IMG/VR virus record: IMGVR_UViG_3300039048_000028
Location: 1 to 38,884 of that record
Strand: one strand, 5' to 3'
From: a virus
Length of the DNA: 38,884 bases
Shown here: positions 1 to 8,471 of the stretch, piece after piece
Layout: each line of letters opens with the position of its first letter
Numbering within the stretch: the stretch's first letter is position 1
Program-made: the position numbers and the translations under genes
Notes under the pieces: model-generated
The model's input: only the letters and a program-made list of their open reading frames with translations
Databases searched by the model: none
Told to the model about the DNA's origin: nothing

Positions 1-942
1 GGAATCTTGGAACCAAAAGGTCAACCACAAAAGACTTCAGAAGAACCGAAAGCAGAACCATCAGAAAATCCTGTGGAACAGGAAGTTCAAAACAGTCAAG
101 CTCAGTCTGAAGCAACTGAAGAACAAATTTCTGAAAATACTGAGACAGAAGAAACTACAACAGAATTACAAGAGGAACCCAATCTCCACCGATTAAAAGT
201 CAATGGTCAAGAGATAGAGGTCAGCCTCGATGAACTGAAGGCAGGTTATTCTAGAGACTCAGATTACCGACAAAAAACTCATAATTTAGGTATGGAAAAG
301 CGTGAGCTTGATAACCAAAAGGAGAGTTTTCGTCAAACTTATGATACTCGACTACAAGAACTCAATGATTTAATTGCAACTGCTGACGCAACTGTCAGAC
401 AAGAACAAGGAAGTCATGATCTTCAAAAGCTTTGGGAAGAAGATCCAACAGCTGCAGCACGACTGGATTACCAGATGAGACAAAAAACTAGGCAGCTAGA
501 TGATGTACGATCTAAAGCAAGAGAAGCTCAACAAAAACAATACGATGAATTCCTTAATACACAGCGAGAGTTAGCAGCACAAAAAATACCTGAGTTTGCA
601 GATCCTAATAAAGCAGATCAATTTAAAGTTAGTATGCGTAATTCATTACGTAATTATGGTTTTAATGATCAAGAAATAGGATCACTTGCTGACCATAGAT
701 TTCTTATGGTAGCAAAGGATGCAATGAATTATCAAAATTTGAAAGATAAAAAACCTATCGTTCAAAAGAAGGTAGCTAATGCTCCTAAAGTAGTAAAAGC
801 TGGTGTTGCAAAATCATCAACAAGTTCTGGTAGAGAAGGCATAAGAAATAAAATCAATCGGTTAAGCAAAACTGGACATCTTAAAGATGCACAGAGTGCT
901 ATAATGGATATGATTAATCTTAAATCTCAACAAAGGAAATAA
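1..942 (+). CDS. Capsid scaffolding-like protein, 5' end cut by window edge
   Basis: The frame is open from base 1, so the true start probably lies outside the window; a TTG at 7 is the first possible internal start and is unlikely. The first ~55 residues are Glu/Gln/Thr-rich and disordered. A short ordered segment follows (LKVNGQEIEVSLDEL, ~63-77), then a long charged helical region rich in K, E, Q and R (~90-210), and a basic C-terminus. An acidic, low-complexity, coiled protein directly before the major capsid gene (5-base gap) is the usual position and composition of a phage scaffold. Homology was not tested; function rests on composition and position. Confidence 0.7.
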   Translation, partial: GILEPKGQPQKTSEEPKAEPSENPVEQEVQNSQAQSEATEEQISENTETEETTTELQEEPNLHRLKVNGQEIEVSLDELKAGYSRDSDYRQKTHNLGMEKRELDNQKESFRQTYDTRLQELNDLIATADATVRQEQGSHDLQKLWEEDPTAAARLDYQMRQKTRQLDDVRSKAREAQQKQYDEFLNTQRELAAQKIPEFADPNKADQFKVSMRNSLRNYGFNDQEIGSLADHRFLMVAKDAMNYQNLKDKKPIVQKKVANAPKVVKAGVAKSSTSSGREGIRNKINRLSKTGHLKDAQSAIMDMINLKSQQRK

Positions 943-947
943 AAACA

Positions 948-1889
948 ATGGCACAACCAACTAATACGTTTGATACGTATGATTCAGTAGGTGAAAGAGA
1001 AGATCTTTCTGATGTTATCTATAACATCTCACCTACAGATACGCCATTCCTAAGCTCAGCAGCTAAGACACAAGCTACTGCAGTCCTTCACGAATGGCAA
1101 ACCGATGCACTAGCATCTGCTTCAACTTCTAACGCAGTTATCGAAGGGGATGAAGCAACTTTAGACGCTGTTACTGCAACAACTAGATTATCTAACTCTT
1201 GTCAAATTATGGACAAAACAGTTGTAATCTCAGGTACGCAAGAAGCAGTTGACAAAGCTGGTAGAGCATCTGAATTAGCTTACCAAATCGCTAAAAAAGC
1301 TAAAGAGCTTAAAAGAGATATGGAAGCACAAATTACAACTAACAATGCAGAAGTTACAGGTTCAGCTACTGCTGCTAGAGAAATGGGTTCTCTTGGAGCT
1401 TGGGTTGCAACTAACGATGTAATGGGAACTTCTGGTACTTCTGGTTCAGTAGGTAATACTGCTAGAACTGACGGTACTCAGAGAGCTTTCACTGAAGATC
1501 TTTTAAAATCTGTAATTAAATCAGTATGGAATGAAGGTGGAGATCCAACTATGATTATGGTTGGTCCTTTTAATAAACAAAAATTATCAGGATTCACTGG
1601 AAACAGCACTAGATTTGATGCAGGTGCAGACGCTACATTATACACTTCTGTAGATGTATACGCTTCTGACTTCGGTCAATTGCAAGTTGTTCCAAATAGA
1701 TTCTCTAGAGATAGAGATTGCTATGTTCTTGATATGAATTATTGGGGAATCGCATTCTTAAGAGATTTCACAATGCATGAATTATCAAAAACTGGTGACT
1801 CTGAAAAAAGACAGCTTTTAGTAGAAGCTACTCTTGAGTCTAGAAATGAAGCAGCATCAGGTCTTGTTGCTGACTTAACAACTTCATAA
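948..1889 (+). CDS. Major capsid protein, DUF5309/SU10-type HK97 fold
   Basis: 313 aa. The N-terminus reads FDTYDSVGEREDLSDVIYNI followed by SPTDTPFLSSAAKT and HEWQTDAL, the signature opening of the DUF5309 (SU10-like) major capsid family, an HK97-type shell protein. Length fits the family. The middle segment MIMVGPFNKQKLSGF and the late DMNYWGIAFLRDF also match the family pattern. An AGGAAATAAA sequence precedes the ATG. It follows the scaffold gene and is followed by a strong hairpin, which fits a highly expressed gene whose transcript is protected or attenuated at the 3' end. Confidence 0.93.
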   Translation: MAQPTNTFDTYDSVGEREDLSDVIYNISPTDTPFLSSAAKTQATAVLHEWQTDALASASTSNAVIEGDEATLDAVTATTRLSNSCQIMDKTVVISGTQEAVDKAGRASELAYQIAKKAKELKRDMEAQITTNNAEVTGSATAAREMGSLGAWVATNDVMGTSGTSGSVGNTARTDGTQRAFTEDLLKSVIKSVWNEGGDPTMIMVGPFNKQKLSGFTGNSTRFDAGADATLYTSVDVYASDFGQLQVVPNRFSRDRDCYVLDMNYWGIAFLRDFTMHELSKTGDSEKRQLLVEATLESRNEAASGLVADLTTS

Positions 1890-1903
1890 TAATATTATTT
1901 GTT

Positions 1904-1933
1904 TGGGCGAGTAACCTTAAATCTGCTCGCCCA
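1904..1933 (+). terminator. GC-rich hairpin after the capsid gene
   Basis: A perfect 8-bp stem (TGGGCGAG paired with CTCGCCCA) with a 14-nt loop starts 14 bases after the capsid stop codon. It is the most GC-rich hairpin near here, but no T tract follows it, so it is more likely a partial terminator, attenuator or 3' stabiliser than a full intrinsic terminator. Confidence 0.6.
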
Positions 1934-1994
1934 GCAGTATTTCAAACAATTGAAGATCTGAGATAGGTTAGGATCGGAACAATTAAGGAATAAA

Positions 1995-2342
1995 ATGAGA
2001 ACATTAAACGACTATTTTATATACGGTGAAATCGCAGACGTATCAACAGCATCATCAACTTACGTAGCAGTACCTGATGGTGGAAAAATTATAAAAATTA
2101 TTACAGCTTTACAAGGTGCTATCTCTGGTGGAGATGCAGCAATTACTTTTGAAATTGGTGGAACTGCAGTTACAGGTGGAGCAATCACAGTTGCTAACTC
2201 AGGTTCAGCAGCAGGTGATATTGACACAGCAGAACCTACTGCAGCAAATTTAGTAGCTGAAGGTGGATCTATCGAAATGATTACAGATGGTGGTTCTACT
2301 GGAGCTAAAAAACTTGGCGTAACATTTGTTATAAGAAGATAA
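1995..2342 (+). CDS. Small head protein, possible capsid decoration protein
   Basis: 115 aa, preceded by AAGGAATAAA at good spacing. The sequence is rich in Gly, Ala, Thr and Val with short alternating stretches (ITFEIGGTAVTGGAITVANS) and no cysteine, looking like an all-beta virion protein. Position immediately after the major capsid gene is where many phages keep a decoration or head-fibre protein. No family signature was recognised, so the role is inferred from position and composition. Confidence 0.6.
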   Translation: MRTLNDYFIYGEIADVSTASSTYVAVPDGGKIIKIITALQGAISGGDAAITFEIGGTAVTGGAITVANSGSAAGDIDTAEPTAANLVAEGGSIEMITDGGSTGAKKLGVTFVIRR

Positions 2343-2347
2343 TTAAA

Positions 2348-2387
2348 TAGGATTAATGTTCCTGGAACGTTCTGGGAACATATCCTA
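2348..2387 (+). promoter_or_regulatory. Strong intercistronic hairpin
   Basis: Stem of TAGGAT + ATGTTCC paired with GGAACAT + ATCCTA (13 bp with a 2-nt TA bulge on the 5' side) and a 12-nt loop that itself holds GAACGTTC. It sits in the 64-nt gap between two head genes, 13 bases upstream of the next ribosome binding site (AAGGAG at 2393-2398). Probably an RNA processing or stability element; no T tract. Confidence 0.5.
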
Positions 2388-2406
2388 AACAAAAGGAGAA
2401 TAATAC

Positions 2407-2685
2407 ATGAACTATGGTTTAAGACATGGAACTGTACATAAGCTAACTTCTGGAAGTTCATCTTCTGCTAGTTCAGCTTTTTCAGCTAATATAGAATACA
2501 TAAGAGTTGTAGGTACTATTGCTTGTCATATACATATAGCAGTATCACCAACAGCAACTACAAGTACTACTTATTTACCTGCAGGAGAAGTTGAAGTTAT
2601 TAAAGTTTCAGCTGGAGAAAAAATTGCAGTATTAAGAATTGGTGGTTCTGATGGAGAACTATACGCTACAGAATTGACTGAATAA
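2407..2685 (+). CDS. Small virion-type protein, unknown
   Basis: 92 aa with an AAGGAG binding site. Ser/Thr-rich N-terminus (LTSGSSSSASSAFSA), then beta-type sequence with VVGTIACHIHIAVS and a C-terminal VEVIKVSAGEKIAVLRI stretch. Similar all-beta small proteins occur in phage head/tail blocks. Its stop overlaps the next start by one base. I do not recognise a family. Confidence 0.6.
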   Translation: MNYGLRHGTVHKLTSGSSSSASSAFSANIEYIRVVGTIACHIHIAVSPTATTSTTYLPAGEVEVIKVSAGEKIAVLRIGGSDGELYATELTE

Positions 2686-3023
2686 TGGGTAAAGTAAGAT
2701 CAGTAGAATACGATAACGGAATAGTAACTAAATATATCCAAGAATCAGATGGTAAGTTAACTATCAACAATCAACAAAATGTTAACCCTTTGTTGAAAAG
2801 AAATAAAGACTTATACAATCATGATCAAGGATGGCTTTCTAAGTCTAAAGAAATGAAAAGAGTTGCTAGTGTTCCACCTCTGGTCTTACAAGTATGGGCA
2901 CATGAATACAATGGTAGTAGAAATTGGTTTGCCTTACCTAAAGAAACACAACAAAAAATTATGAGAATGAAACTAAACTCAAGTGAGTTTAGATATTTTA
3001 GAACAGCAGAAGGATCATTGTAA
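2685..3023 (+). CDS. Conserved small phage protein, unknown
   Basis: 112 aa, coupled by one-base overlaps to both neighbours. Contains the aromatic-rich segment VLQVWAHEYNGSRNWFALP and a C-terminal MRMKLNSSEFRYFRTAEG. Proteins of this size and pattern occur next to head genes in short-tailed phages, but no function is known to me. Likely a minor virion or assembly protein. Confidence 0.6.
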   Translation: MGKVRSVEYDNGIVTKYIQESDGKLTINNQQNVNPLLKRNKDLYNHDQGWLSKSKEMKRVASVPPLVLQVWAHEYNGSRNWFALPKETQQKIMRMKLNSSEFRYFRTAEGSL

Positions 3024-3265
3024 TGGCAAAGACACCAGCATGGCAACGTAAAGAAGGTAAATCACCATCAGGTGGATTAAATGCAAAAGGTAGAGCTAGT
3101 TATAAAGGTGGTACTTTAAAAGCACCAACAAAATCTAAGACTAGCAAAAGACGTGCCTCATTTTGTGCAAGAATGAAAGGCATGAAGAAAAAATTAACTT
3201 CAGCTAAAACAGCTAGAGATCCTAACAGTAGAATTAATAAAGCATTAAGAAAGTGGGCATGTTAA
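3023..3265 (+). CDS. DUF6321-like small basic protein
   Basis: 80 aa, very basic. The line AWQRKEGKSPSGGLNAKGR near the start and SFCARMKGMKKKL followed by TARDPNSRINKALRKWAC at the end match a small protein widely seen in marine phages (DUF6321 type). The basic charge suggests nucleic acid contact; the biochemical role is unknown. One-base overlap with the preceding gene. Confidence 0.75.
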   Translation: MAKTPAWQRKEGKSPSGGLNAKGRASYKGGTLKAPTKSKTSKRRASFCARMKGMKKKLTSAKTARDPNSRINKALRKWAC

Positions 3266-3931
3266 ATGGCATTATCATCATATTCAGAATTAAAATCATC
3301 AGTAGCTAATTGGTTAAACAGAACAGATTTAACTGATGAGATTGCTGACGATTTTATTAAACTTACAGAAGCTGATTTTAACGCAAAGTTAAGAATCAGA
3401 GCTATGGAACAAATAGACACTATTACAATAGATTCAGAAACAGAAACAGTACCAACAGGATTTATTGCAGTTAGATCATTTTATATTTTATCTAGCTCAG
3501 TTAAATATCCTTTGGAATATATTACACCAGCTAATATGTTTGAAACAAAAGGAGGTTCTAGAACTGGAAAGCCTAGAGCTTACACAATAGAGAGTGATAA
3601 TGAAACAGAAACTTTTAGATTTGGTCCTTCTCCTGATACTAGCTACACTGGTTATCTTTCATATTACAAAGCTATATCACCTCTTAGCGTCTCTAACACA
3701 TCCAATTGGATGCTCGCAAATCATCCTGCAGTATATTTGTATGGATCCCTTTATCATGCATCTAACTTTCTTGGTGGAATAGATCCACAACAAGCACAAA
3801 ATTGGTTAGCTATGTATTCTACAGCTATGGAAAGATGTGAGCAAAACGACAAACAAGATTCATATGGTGGTGCACCTGTTACACAAAGAACAGATGTTCA
3901 AACCGACTTATCATTTTATAGGACTAGATAA
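3266..3931 (+). CDS. Head-tail adaptor protein
   Basis: 221 aa. The N-terminus YSELKSSVANWLNRTDLTD followed by an acidic helix (FIKLTEADFNAKLRIRAME) is typical of the phage adaptor/connector family (P22 gp4-like or T7 gp11-like), which caps the portal and joins it to the tail. The middle has DTITIDSETETVPTGFIAV and the C-terminal third is helical. The next gene starts inside its stop codon, and that gene is a tail protein, consistent with a connector module. Confidence 0.75.
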   Translation: MALSSYSELKSSVANWLNRTDLTDEIADDFIKLTEADFNAKLRIRAMEQIDTITIDSETETVPTGFIAVRSFYILSSSVKYPLEYITPANMFETKGGSRTGKPRAYTIESDNETETFRFGPSPDTSYTGYLSYYKAISPLSVSNTSNWMLANHPAVYLYGSLYHASNFLGGIDPQQAQNWLAMYSTAMERCEQNDKQDSYGGAPVTQRTDVQTDLSFYRTR

Positions 3932-5391
3932 TGCAAGTACCTTTTGGAGAATGGCTACCAGATCAACCTGACCATGGAAAACAAGGAGCAAATGTTGCTA
4001 CTAATGTTTATCATGCATTAAATACTTATAAAAGATTTCCATCTTTAGTAGCTTATAGTTCAAATACTACAAGCACAGATTCTAAAGGTGCAGGTTCATT
4101 TAGAGATAACTCTAATACAGTTTATAACTTTGTAGCTACAAGAACAAATATTTATCAGTTAACTTCAGGAGCTTTTACATCACGTAAAGCAAGTTTAACT
4201 GGTGGACATACAGATTTTTGGACATTCACACAATTTGGTGAATATGTAATAGCAAGTAATGGAGTAGATGCACCACAATATTATTTAATGGGAACATCAA
4301 CTAACTTTGCTAATCTTAGTGCAATTCAAACTGCAGGAACAGTTCCTACATTTAGAGTTTCAGGAGTTGTTCGAGACTTTTTAGTTACAGGAAATATTAC
4401 AAACGCAACAAACAGAATTCAATGGTCAGGCATTAATGATATTACTGTCTGGTCTGGTAAACAATCTGATTCACAAGATCTTCCAGGATCTGGTGGTCAG
4501 GTAGTAGCTATAACTTCTGGAGAGGTTGGATATGTGTTTAGACAAAACCAAATAATTCGTATGGACTATGTTGGTGGAGCTACAGTATTTAGGCTATCAG
4601 TTATATCTCCAAACAGAGGAGCTGTATATGGAAGAACAGTTTGTCAAGATAATAGACAAATATTCTTTTATGCTGATGATGGTTTCTATCAAATAAATGG
4701 TGATCAAATTATGCCTATTGGTGTAGAAAAAGTTAATAGATATTTTGATCTTAATTTAAACAAAGCATACTCAGATAGAATTTGTGCAGCAGTAGATCCA
4801 TTTAACCAATTAGCTATGTGGTTATTTCCAAGTACATCAAACGCAGCTAATACAACAGGTATTTGCGATAAAATAATTATTTATAATTATGCTACTAAGA
4901 AATGGTCTTTAGCAAATGCTAATGCTAGTACAATATTCTCACAGTTTGTTGGAGCTTATACTGTAGAATTAATGGATATTTTATCTCAAAACTTAGAAAA
5001 TATTAATGCTGCATTAGATACAGATTTCTGGTCAGGTGGACAAGTTCTACTTGGTGGAATTGATAGTGATTACAAAGCTGCAATTTTTTCAGGAACAGAT
5101 AATGAATGCGAAGTAGAAACAGCAGAAATAGAACCTTTTCCTGGAATGAGAGCTAATATAACAGGTGTTAGACCTATTGTAGATGCAACAGCAACATTAA
5201 CAGTAAAAGCTAGAGAACGATTAGCAGATACAGAATCTGAAACAAGTTCAGTTTCTATGAGAGATAGTGGAATTAATCCAGTTAGAAAATCTGGAAGATA
5301 TATAAGAGCAAATGTAAAAGTACCATCAGGTACTACATTTACTCACGCACAAGGAATAGACCTTGTAGCATCAAGAGCAGGAGTAAGATAA
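3931..5391 (+). CDS. Tail tube/stabilisation protein (gp10- or gp12-like)
   Basis: 486 aa. It opens with VPFGEWLPDQPDHGKQGA and Y-R-P-type residues (YKRFPSLVAYS), as in the phage tail/packaged-DNA-stabilisation proteins that follow the adaptor. Repeated short beta segments with FVATRTNIYQL, YVIASNGVDAPQYY and FRQNQIIRMDYVGG suggest a beta-propeller. A helical insertion (~345-360) and a C-terminal beta domain follow. Family assignment is by pattern and gene order (adaptor, then this), not by alignment. Confidence 0.7.
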   Translation: MQVPFGEWLPDQPDHGKQGANVATNVYHALNTYKRFPSLVAYSSNTTSTDSKGAGSFRDNSNTVYNFVATRTNIYQLTSGAFTSRKASLTGGHTDFWTFTQFGEYVIASNGVDAPQYYLMGTSTNFANLSAIQTAGTVPTFRVSGVVRDFLVTGNITNATNRIQWSGINDITVWSGKQSDSQDLPGSGGQVVAITSGEVGYVFRQNQIIRMDYVGGATVFRLSVISPNRGAVYGRTVCQDNRQIFFYADDGFYQINGDQIMPIGVEKVNRYFDLNLNKAYSDRICAAVDPFNQLAMWLFPSTSNAANTTGICDKIIIYNYATKKWSLANANASTIFSQFVGAYTVELMDILSQNLENINAALDTDFWSGGQVLLGGIDSDYKAAIFSGTDNECEVETAEIEPFPGMRANITGVRPIVDATATLTVKARERLADTESETSSVSMRDSGINPVRKSGRYIRANVKVPSGTTFTHAQGIDLVASRAGVR

Positions 5392-5537
5392 TGTCAGATG
5401 AAGTTAATATAGATAATGTAAGATATTCAATGGAAGCACAAGAGTATTTCCAAAGACAATTGGAAGCTAGTGTTAATGAATTAATAAATAAAAATAATAC
5501 TGAAAGCGATAAAGCTTACAGTTGGTTTATGAATTAG
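5391..5537 (+). CDS. Small acidic helical protein
   Basis: 48 aa, starting with an ATG that shares its first base with the previous stop and ending just before the ribosome binding site of the tail fibre gene. Sequence begins MSDEVNIDNVRYSMEAQ and is predicted helical and acidic. It fills an otherwise empty 150-base gap in a densely packed operon, which supports it being real. Function unknown. Confidence 0.6.
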   Translation: MSDEVNIDNVRYSMEAQEYFQRQLEASVNELINKNNTESDKAYSWFMN

Positions 5538-5545
5538 GGAGAATC

Positions 5546-7843
5546 ATGGCAGGAAGTTATATAGGAAAATACGATACAACAGCAGGAAATAATTCAACTA
5601 CTTCAACAGGTTCAGTATCTGTTGCAGAGGGAATGTTACCTTCTAATATTAATAATGCCTTTAGAGATTTAATGGCAGATATTAGACAGTTTTATAATTC
5701 TGTTGAATGGATTGAATATGGGGATGGAGCAGGAACATACACACCAGCTTACGCATCTTCTACAAGTTTTACAATTGCAGGAGCTAATGTAACTTCTGTT
5801 TACCATGTTGGACGTAGAGTTAAAGTAGTAGCATCTACACCAGGTACAATTTATGGATCAATTACAGCTGTTGCTTTTTCAACTAATACAACAGTTACAG
5901 TTGCTTGGGATTCAGGATCTCTTTCAGATGAAGCTATAACTTCAGTACACATTGGAGCTATTAGTGCAACAAATACTTCATTACCTGAAACTACAGCTAT
6001 AACTGGAGATTATACATTAGATGTATCAGGAGATATTATTCTTGATGCTGATGGAGATAATGTAACTCTTAAAGCAGCAGGAACTACTGCATTAGATTTT
6101 GTTTTAAATGGAGCAACAAGTACAACATTAGATGCACCTGGCGATATTCATTTAGACGCAGATGGTGGAGATATAAAATTTTATGATGGAGGCACTCAAT
6201 TTGGAGAAATTACTAATTCATCAACAGATTTAGTTATTAAATCTACAACATCAGATAAAGATGTTTTAATTAAAGGTAATGATGGTGGAAGTGCAATTAC
6301 TGCATTAACATTAGATATGAGTGAAGCTGGAAAAGCTACATTTAATAATGATGTAATCGTTTCTGGTTTAACTGCTAGTAGAGCTTTGACTACAAATGGT
6401 TCAAAACAACTTACATCATCAGCAGTAACTGCTACAGAATTAGGATATTTAGATGGCGTTAGTTCAGCTATTCAAACTCAACTAGACGCTAAAGCAGCAA
6501 CAACTTATGTAGATAATGCAGTTGCAGGACTTAGAACTAGAATAGTTGTAGAAGCAGCAACAACTGCCAATGTAACTCTTTCATCAGATCTTCAAAATGG
6601 AGATACAATTGATGGAGTAACTCTTGCTACAGGAGATCAAGTCTTAGTTAAAAATCAATCTACTGATAGTCAAAATGGTATTTACACAGTTGTTTCAAGT
6701 GGAACAGCTAGTAGATCTACTGAGTATGATGCAATAGCAGAAATATCAGGACAAATTGTCGTTGTTAATCAAGGATCAACTAATGACAATACTATGTGGA
6801 TGTGTACTACAAATACATCAGCTACATTAGGATCTGATTCAGTTTCATTTACAAAAATTACACCACAAAATATTGGAGACGTAACTTTAACTGGAACACA
6901 AACTTTAACAAACAAAACATTAACAGCACCAGTATTAAGTGGATCAAGCTCAAGTGCTGGTTCAATATTATTTAAAGAAGATACTGATAATGGAACAAAT
7001 TCAGTTACATTAATTGGTCCAGCAGCAACAGCTGATGTAACAGTAACTTTACCAGCAGCAACAGACACATTGGTTGGTAAAGCAACAACAGATACATTAA
7101 CTAACAAAACTTTAACTTCACCAACATTAACAACACCTAAAATTGCTGACGCAGGTTATATTGCAGATGCTAATGGAAATGAACAAGTTGTATTTCAAAC
7201 AACATCTTCGGCAGTTAATCATTTAGAAGTTACTAACGCAGCAACAAGTAATAATCCAGTTTTAGGAGCTGTAGGTGATGATTCTAATATTGGAATTACA
7301 TTAACACCAAAAGGAACAGGTGAAGTAGTTATAGCAGCAGGTAATCTTAATTATGGTGGAACAGCAGTTACATCTACTGGAGCTGAATTAAATAAACTAG
7401 ATGGTGTAACAGCAACTGCTACAGAATTAAATTATCTTGACCTTGCAACATTAGGAACAAGTGCAGCATCTAAAGTATTATCAACAGATGCTAATAATTT
7501 GACAAAAATAACAGGTGGTGTATATTTAGAAGAAGATACATTAACATTTGATGCAACGCAGGATTGGGATGTTAGAGCATCTCCAGTTGCTAAAGTAACA
7601 TTAACAGCTAATGTAACTTTTGATGCACCAACTAATCCAACAACTGGACAATTCATTTCAATTGTTTGTATTCAAGATGGAACAGGAAGTAGGACTATAG
7701 CTTGGAACTCAGTATTTGAATTTGCAGGTGATGAAGCACCTACAGCTACAACAACTGCTTCTAAGGGAGATATGTTTAATTTTAGGTATAATGGATCTAA
7801 ATGGCTTGAGGTTGGTAGAAATCTTAATTTAACATTATCATAG
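5546..7843 (+). CDS. Long tail fibre protein with repeat motifs
   Basis: 765 aa from the ATG at 5546, chosen because GGGAGA lies just upstream; upstream in-frame codons lack a binding site. N-terminal segment (~1-60) includes FRDLMADIRQFYN, typical of the virion-attachment part of such fibres. The middle has beta-strand repeats, including two copies of TLTNKTLT followed by AP/SP, and an ATELGYLDGVSSAIQTQLDA block repeated later as ATELNYLDL. The last ~95 residues (AKVTL...RYNGSKWLEVGRN) are nearly repeated in the gene at 10958-11452. Likely receptor-binding fibre. Confidence 0.85.
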   Translation: MAGSYIGKYDTTAGNNSTTSTGSVSVAEGMLPSNINNAFRDLMADIRQFYNSVEWIEYGDGAGTYTPAYASSTSFTIAGANVTSVYHVGRRVKVVASTPGTIYGSITAVAFSTNTTVTVAWDSGSLSDEAITSVHIGAISATNTSLPETTAITGDYTLDVSGDIILDADGDNVTLKAAGTTALDFVLNGATSTTLDAPGDIHLDADGGDIKFYDGGTQFGEITNSSTDLVIKSTTSDKDVLIKGNDGGSAITALTLDMSEAGKATFNNDVIVSGLTASRALTTNGSKQLTSSAVTATELGYLDGVSSAIQTQLDAKAATTYVDNAVAGLRTRIVVEAATTANVTLSSDLQNGDTIDGVTLATGDQVLVKNQSTDSQNGIYTVVSSGTASRSTEYDAIAEISGQIVVVNQGSTNDNTMWMCTTNTSATLGSDSVSFTKITPQNIGDVTLTGTQTLTNKTLTAPVLSGSSSSAGSILFKEDTDNGTNSVTLIGPAATADVTVTLPAATDTLVGKATTDTLTNKTLTSPTLTTPKIADAGYIADANGNEQVVFQTTSSAVNHLEVTNAATSNNPVLGAVGDDSNIGITLTPKGTGEVVIAAGNLNYGGTAVTSTGAELNKLDGVTATATELNYLDLATLGTSAASKVLSTDANNLTKITGGVYLEEDTLTFDATQDWDVRASPVAKVTLTANVTFDAPTNPTTGQFISIVCIQDGTGSRTIAWNSVFEFAGDEAPTATTTASKGDMFNFRYNGSKWLEVGRNLNLTLS

Positions 7844-7850
7844 GAGTAAT

Positions 7851-8471
7851 ATGTTTGCATTAATAGAAAATCAACAAATAACTAAATTTTATAATAGTAA
7901 CAAAGGTGTTACTATTGGAGATAATCAATATCCAAAATCTATATTTACTTTATGGTCTGAAGCTGAAAGAAATGCTATTGGCATTTTTAAAGTTACAGTA
8001 GATGAAACTAATAAAAAAGATGAAAAATGGTATATCAATACTAATATTTCTTATGGAGTAGAAAGCAATAAAGCAGTAGGTTCTTATGGAATTGCAACAC
8101 CTAGACCACATGAAGATATTTTATTTACACAACAAGATAGTGATGATGAAATATTACCTAGTGATAAATCTGTAGGTGATGTAAAAACTGAAGGATTAAA
8201 AACACAATTAATTAGAACAATTAAAGAACAAGCTGCAGGAGAACTTCAAAAAACAGATTGGTATATAACTAGAAAAGCAGATGCTGGAACGGCAGTACCA
8301 AGTGCAATCACTACTCATAGAGCAGCAGTGAGAACTAAATGTGCAGAAATGGAAACAGCTATTACAAACGCTAGTGATACACCAGCTTTAGAAGCTTTAT
8401 ATAAATATACAAGACAAGAGGATGGTTCAACTACAAGACCATTAGGTGAACTTCCAATATTGGAGAGTTAA
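7851..8471 (+). CDS. Tail fibre assembly-like protein (DUF4376-like)
   Basis: 206 aa. The C-terminal half carries KTDWYITRKADAGTAVPSAI followed by THRAAVRTKCAEMETAI and TPALEALYKY, a pattern found in DUF4376 and tail-fibre-assembly proteins that sit next to fibre genes. The N-terminal half (ALIENQQITKFYNSNKGVTI) resembles the short beta domain of those proteins. Its position directly after the long fibre supports a chaperone or minor tail role. Confidence 0.72.
   Translation: MFALIENQQITKFYNSNKGVTIGDNQYPKSIFTLWSEAERNAIGIFKVTVDETNKKDEKWYINTNISYGVESNKAVGSYGIATPRPHEDILFTQQDSDDEILPSDKSVGDVKTEGLKTQLIRTIKEQAAGELQKTDWYITRKADAGTAVPSAITTHRAAVRTKCAEMETAITNASDTPALEALYKYTRQEDGSTTRPLGELPILES

Noticed and set aside
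2060-2461. 133-codon minus-strand frame opposite head genes
   Set aside because: Antisense shadow of two plus-strand genes with ribosome sites; no site of its own.
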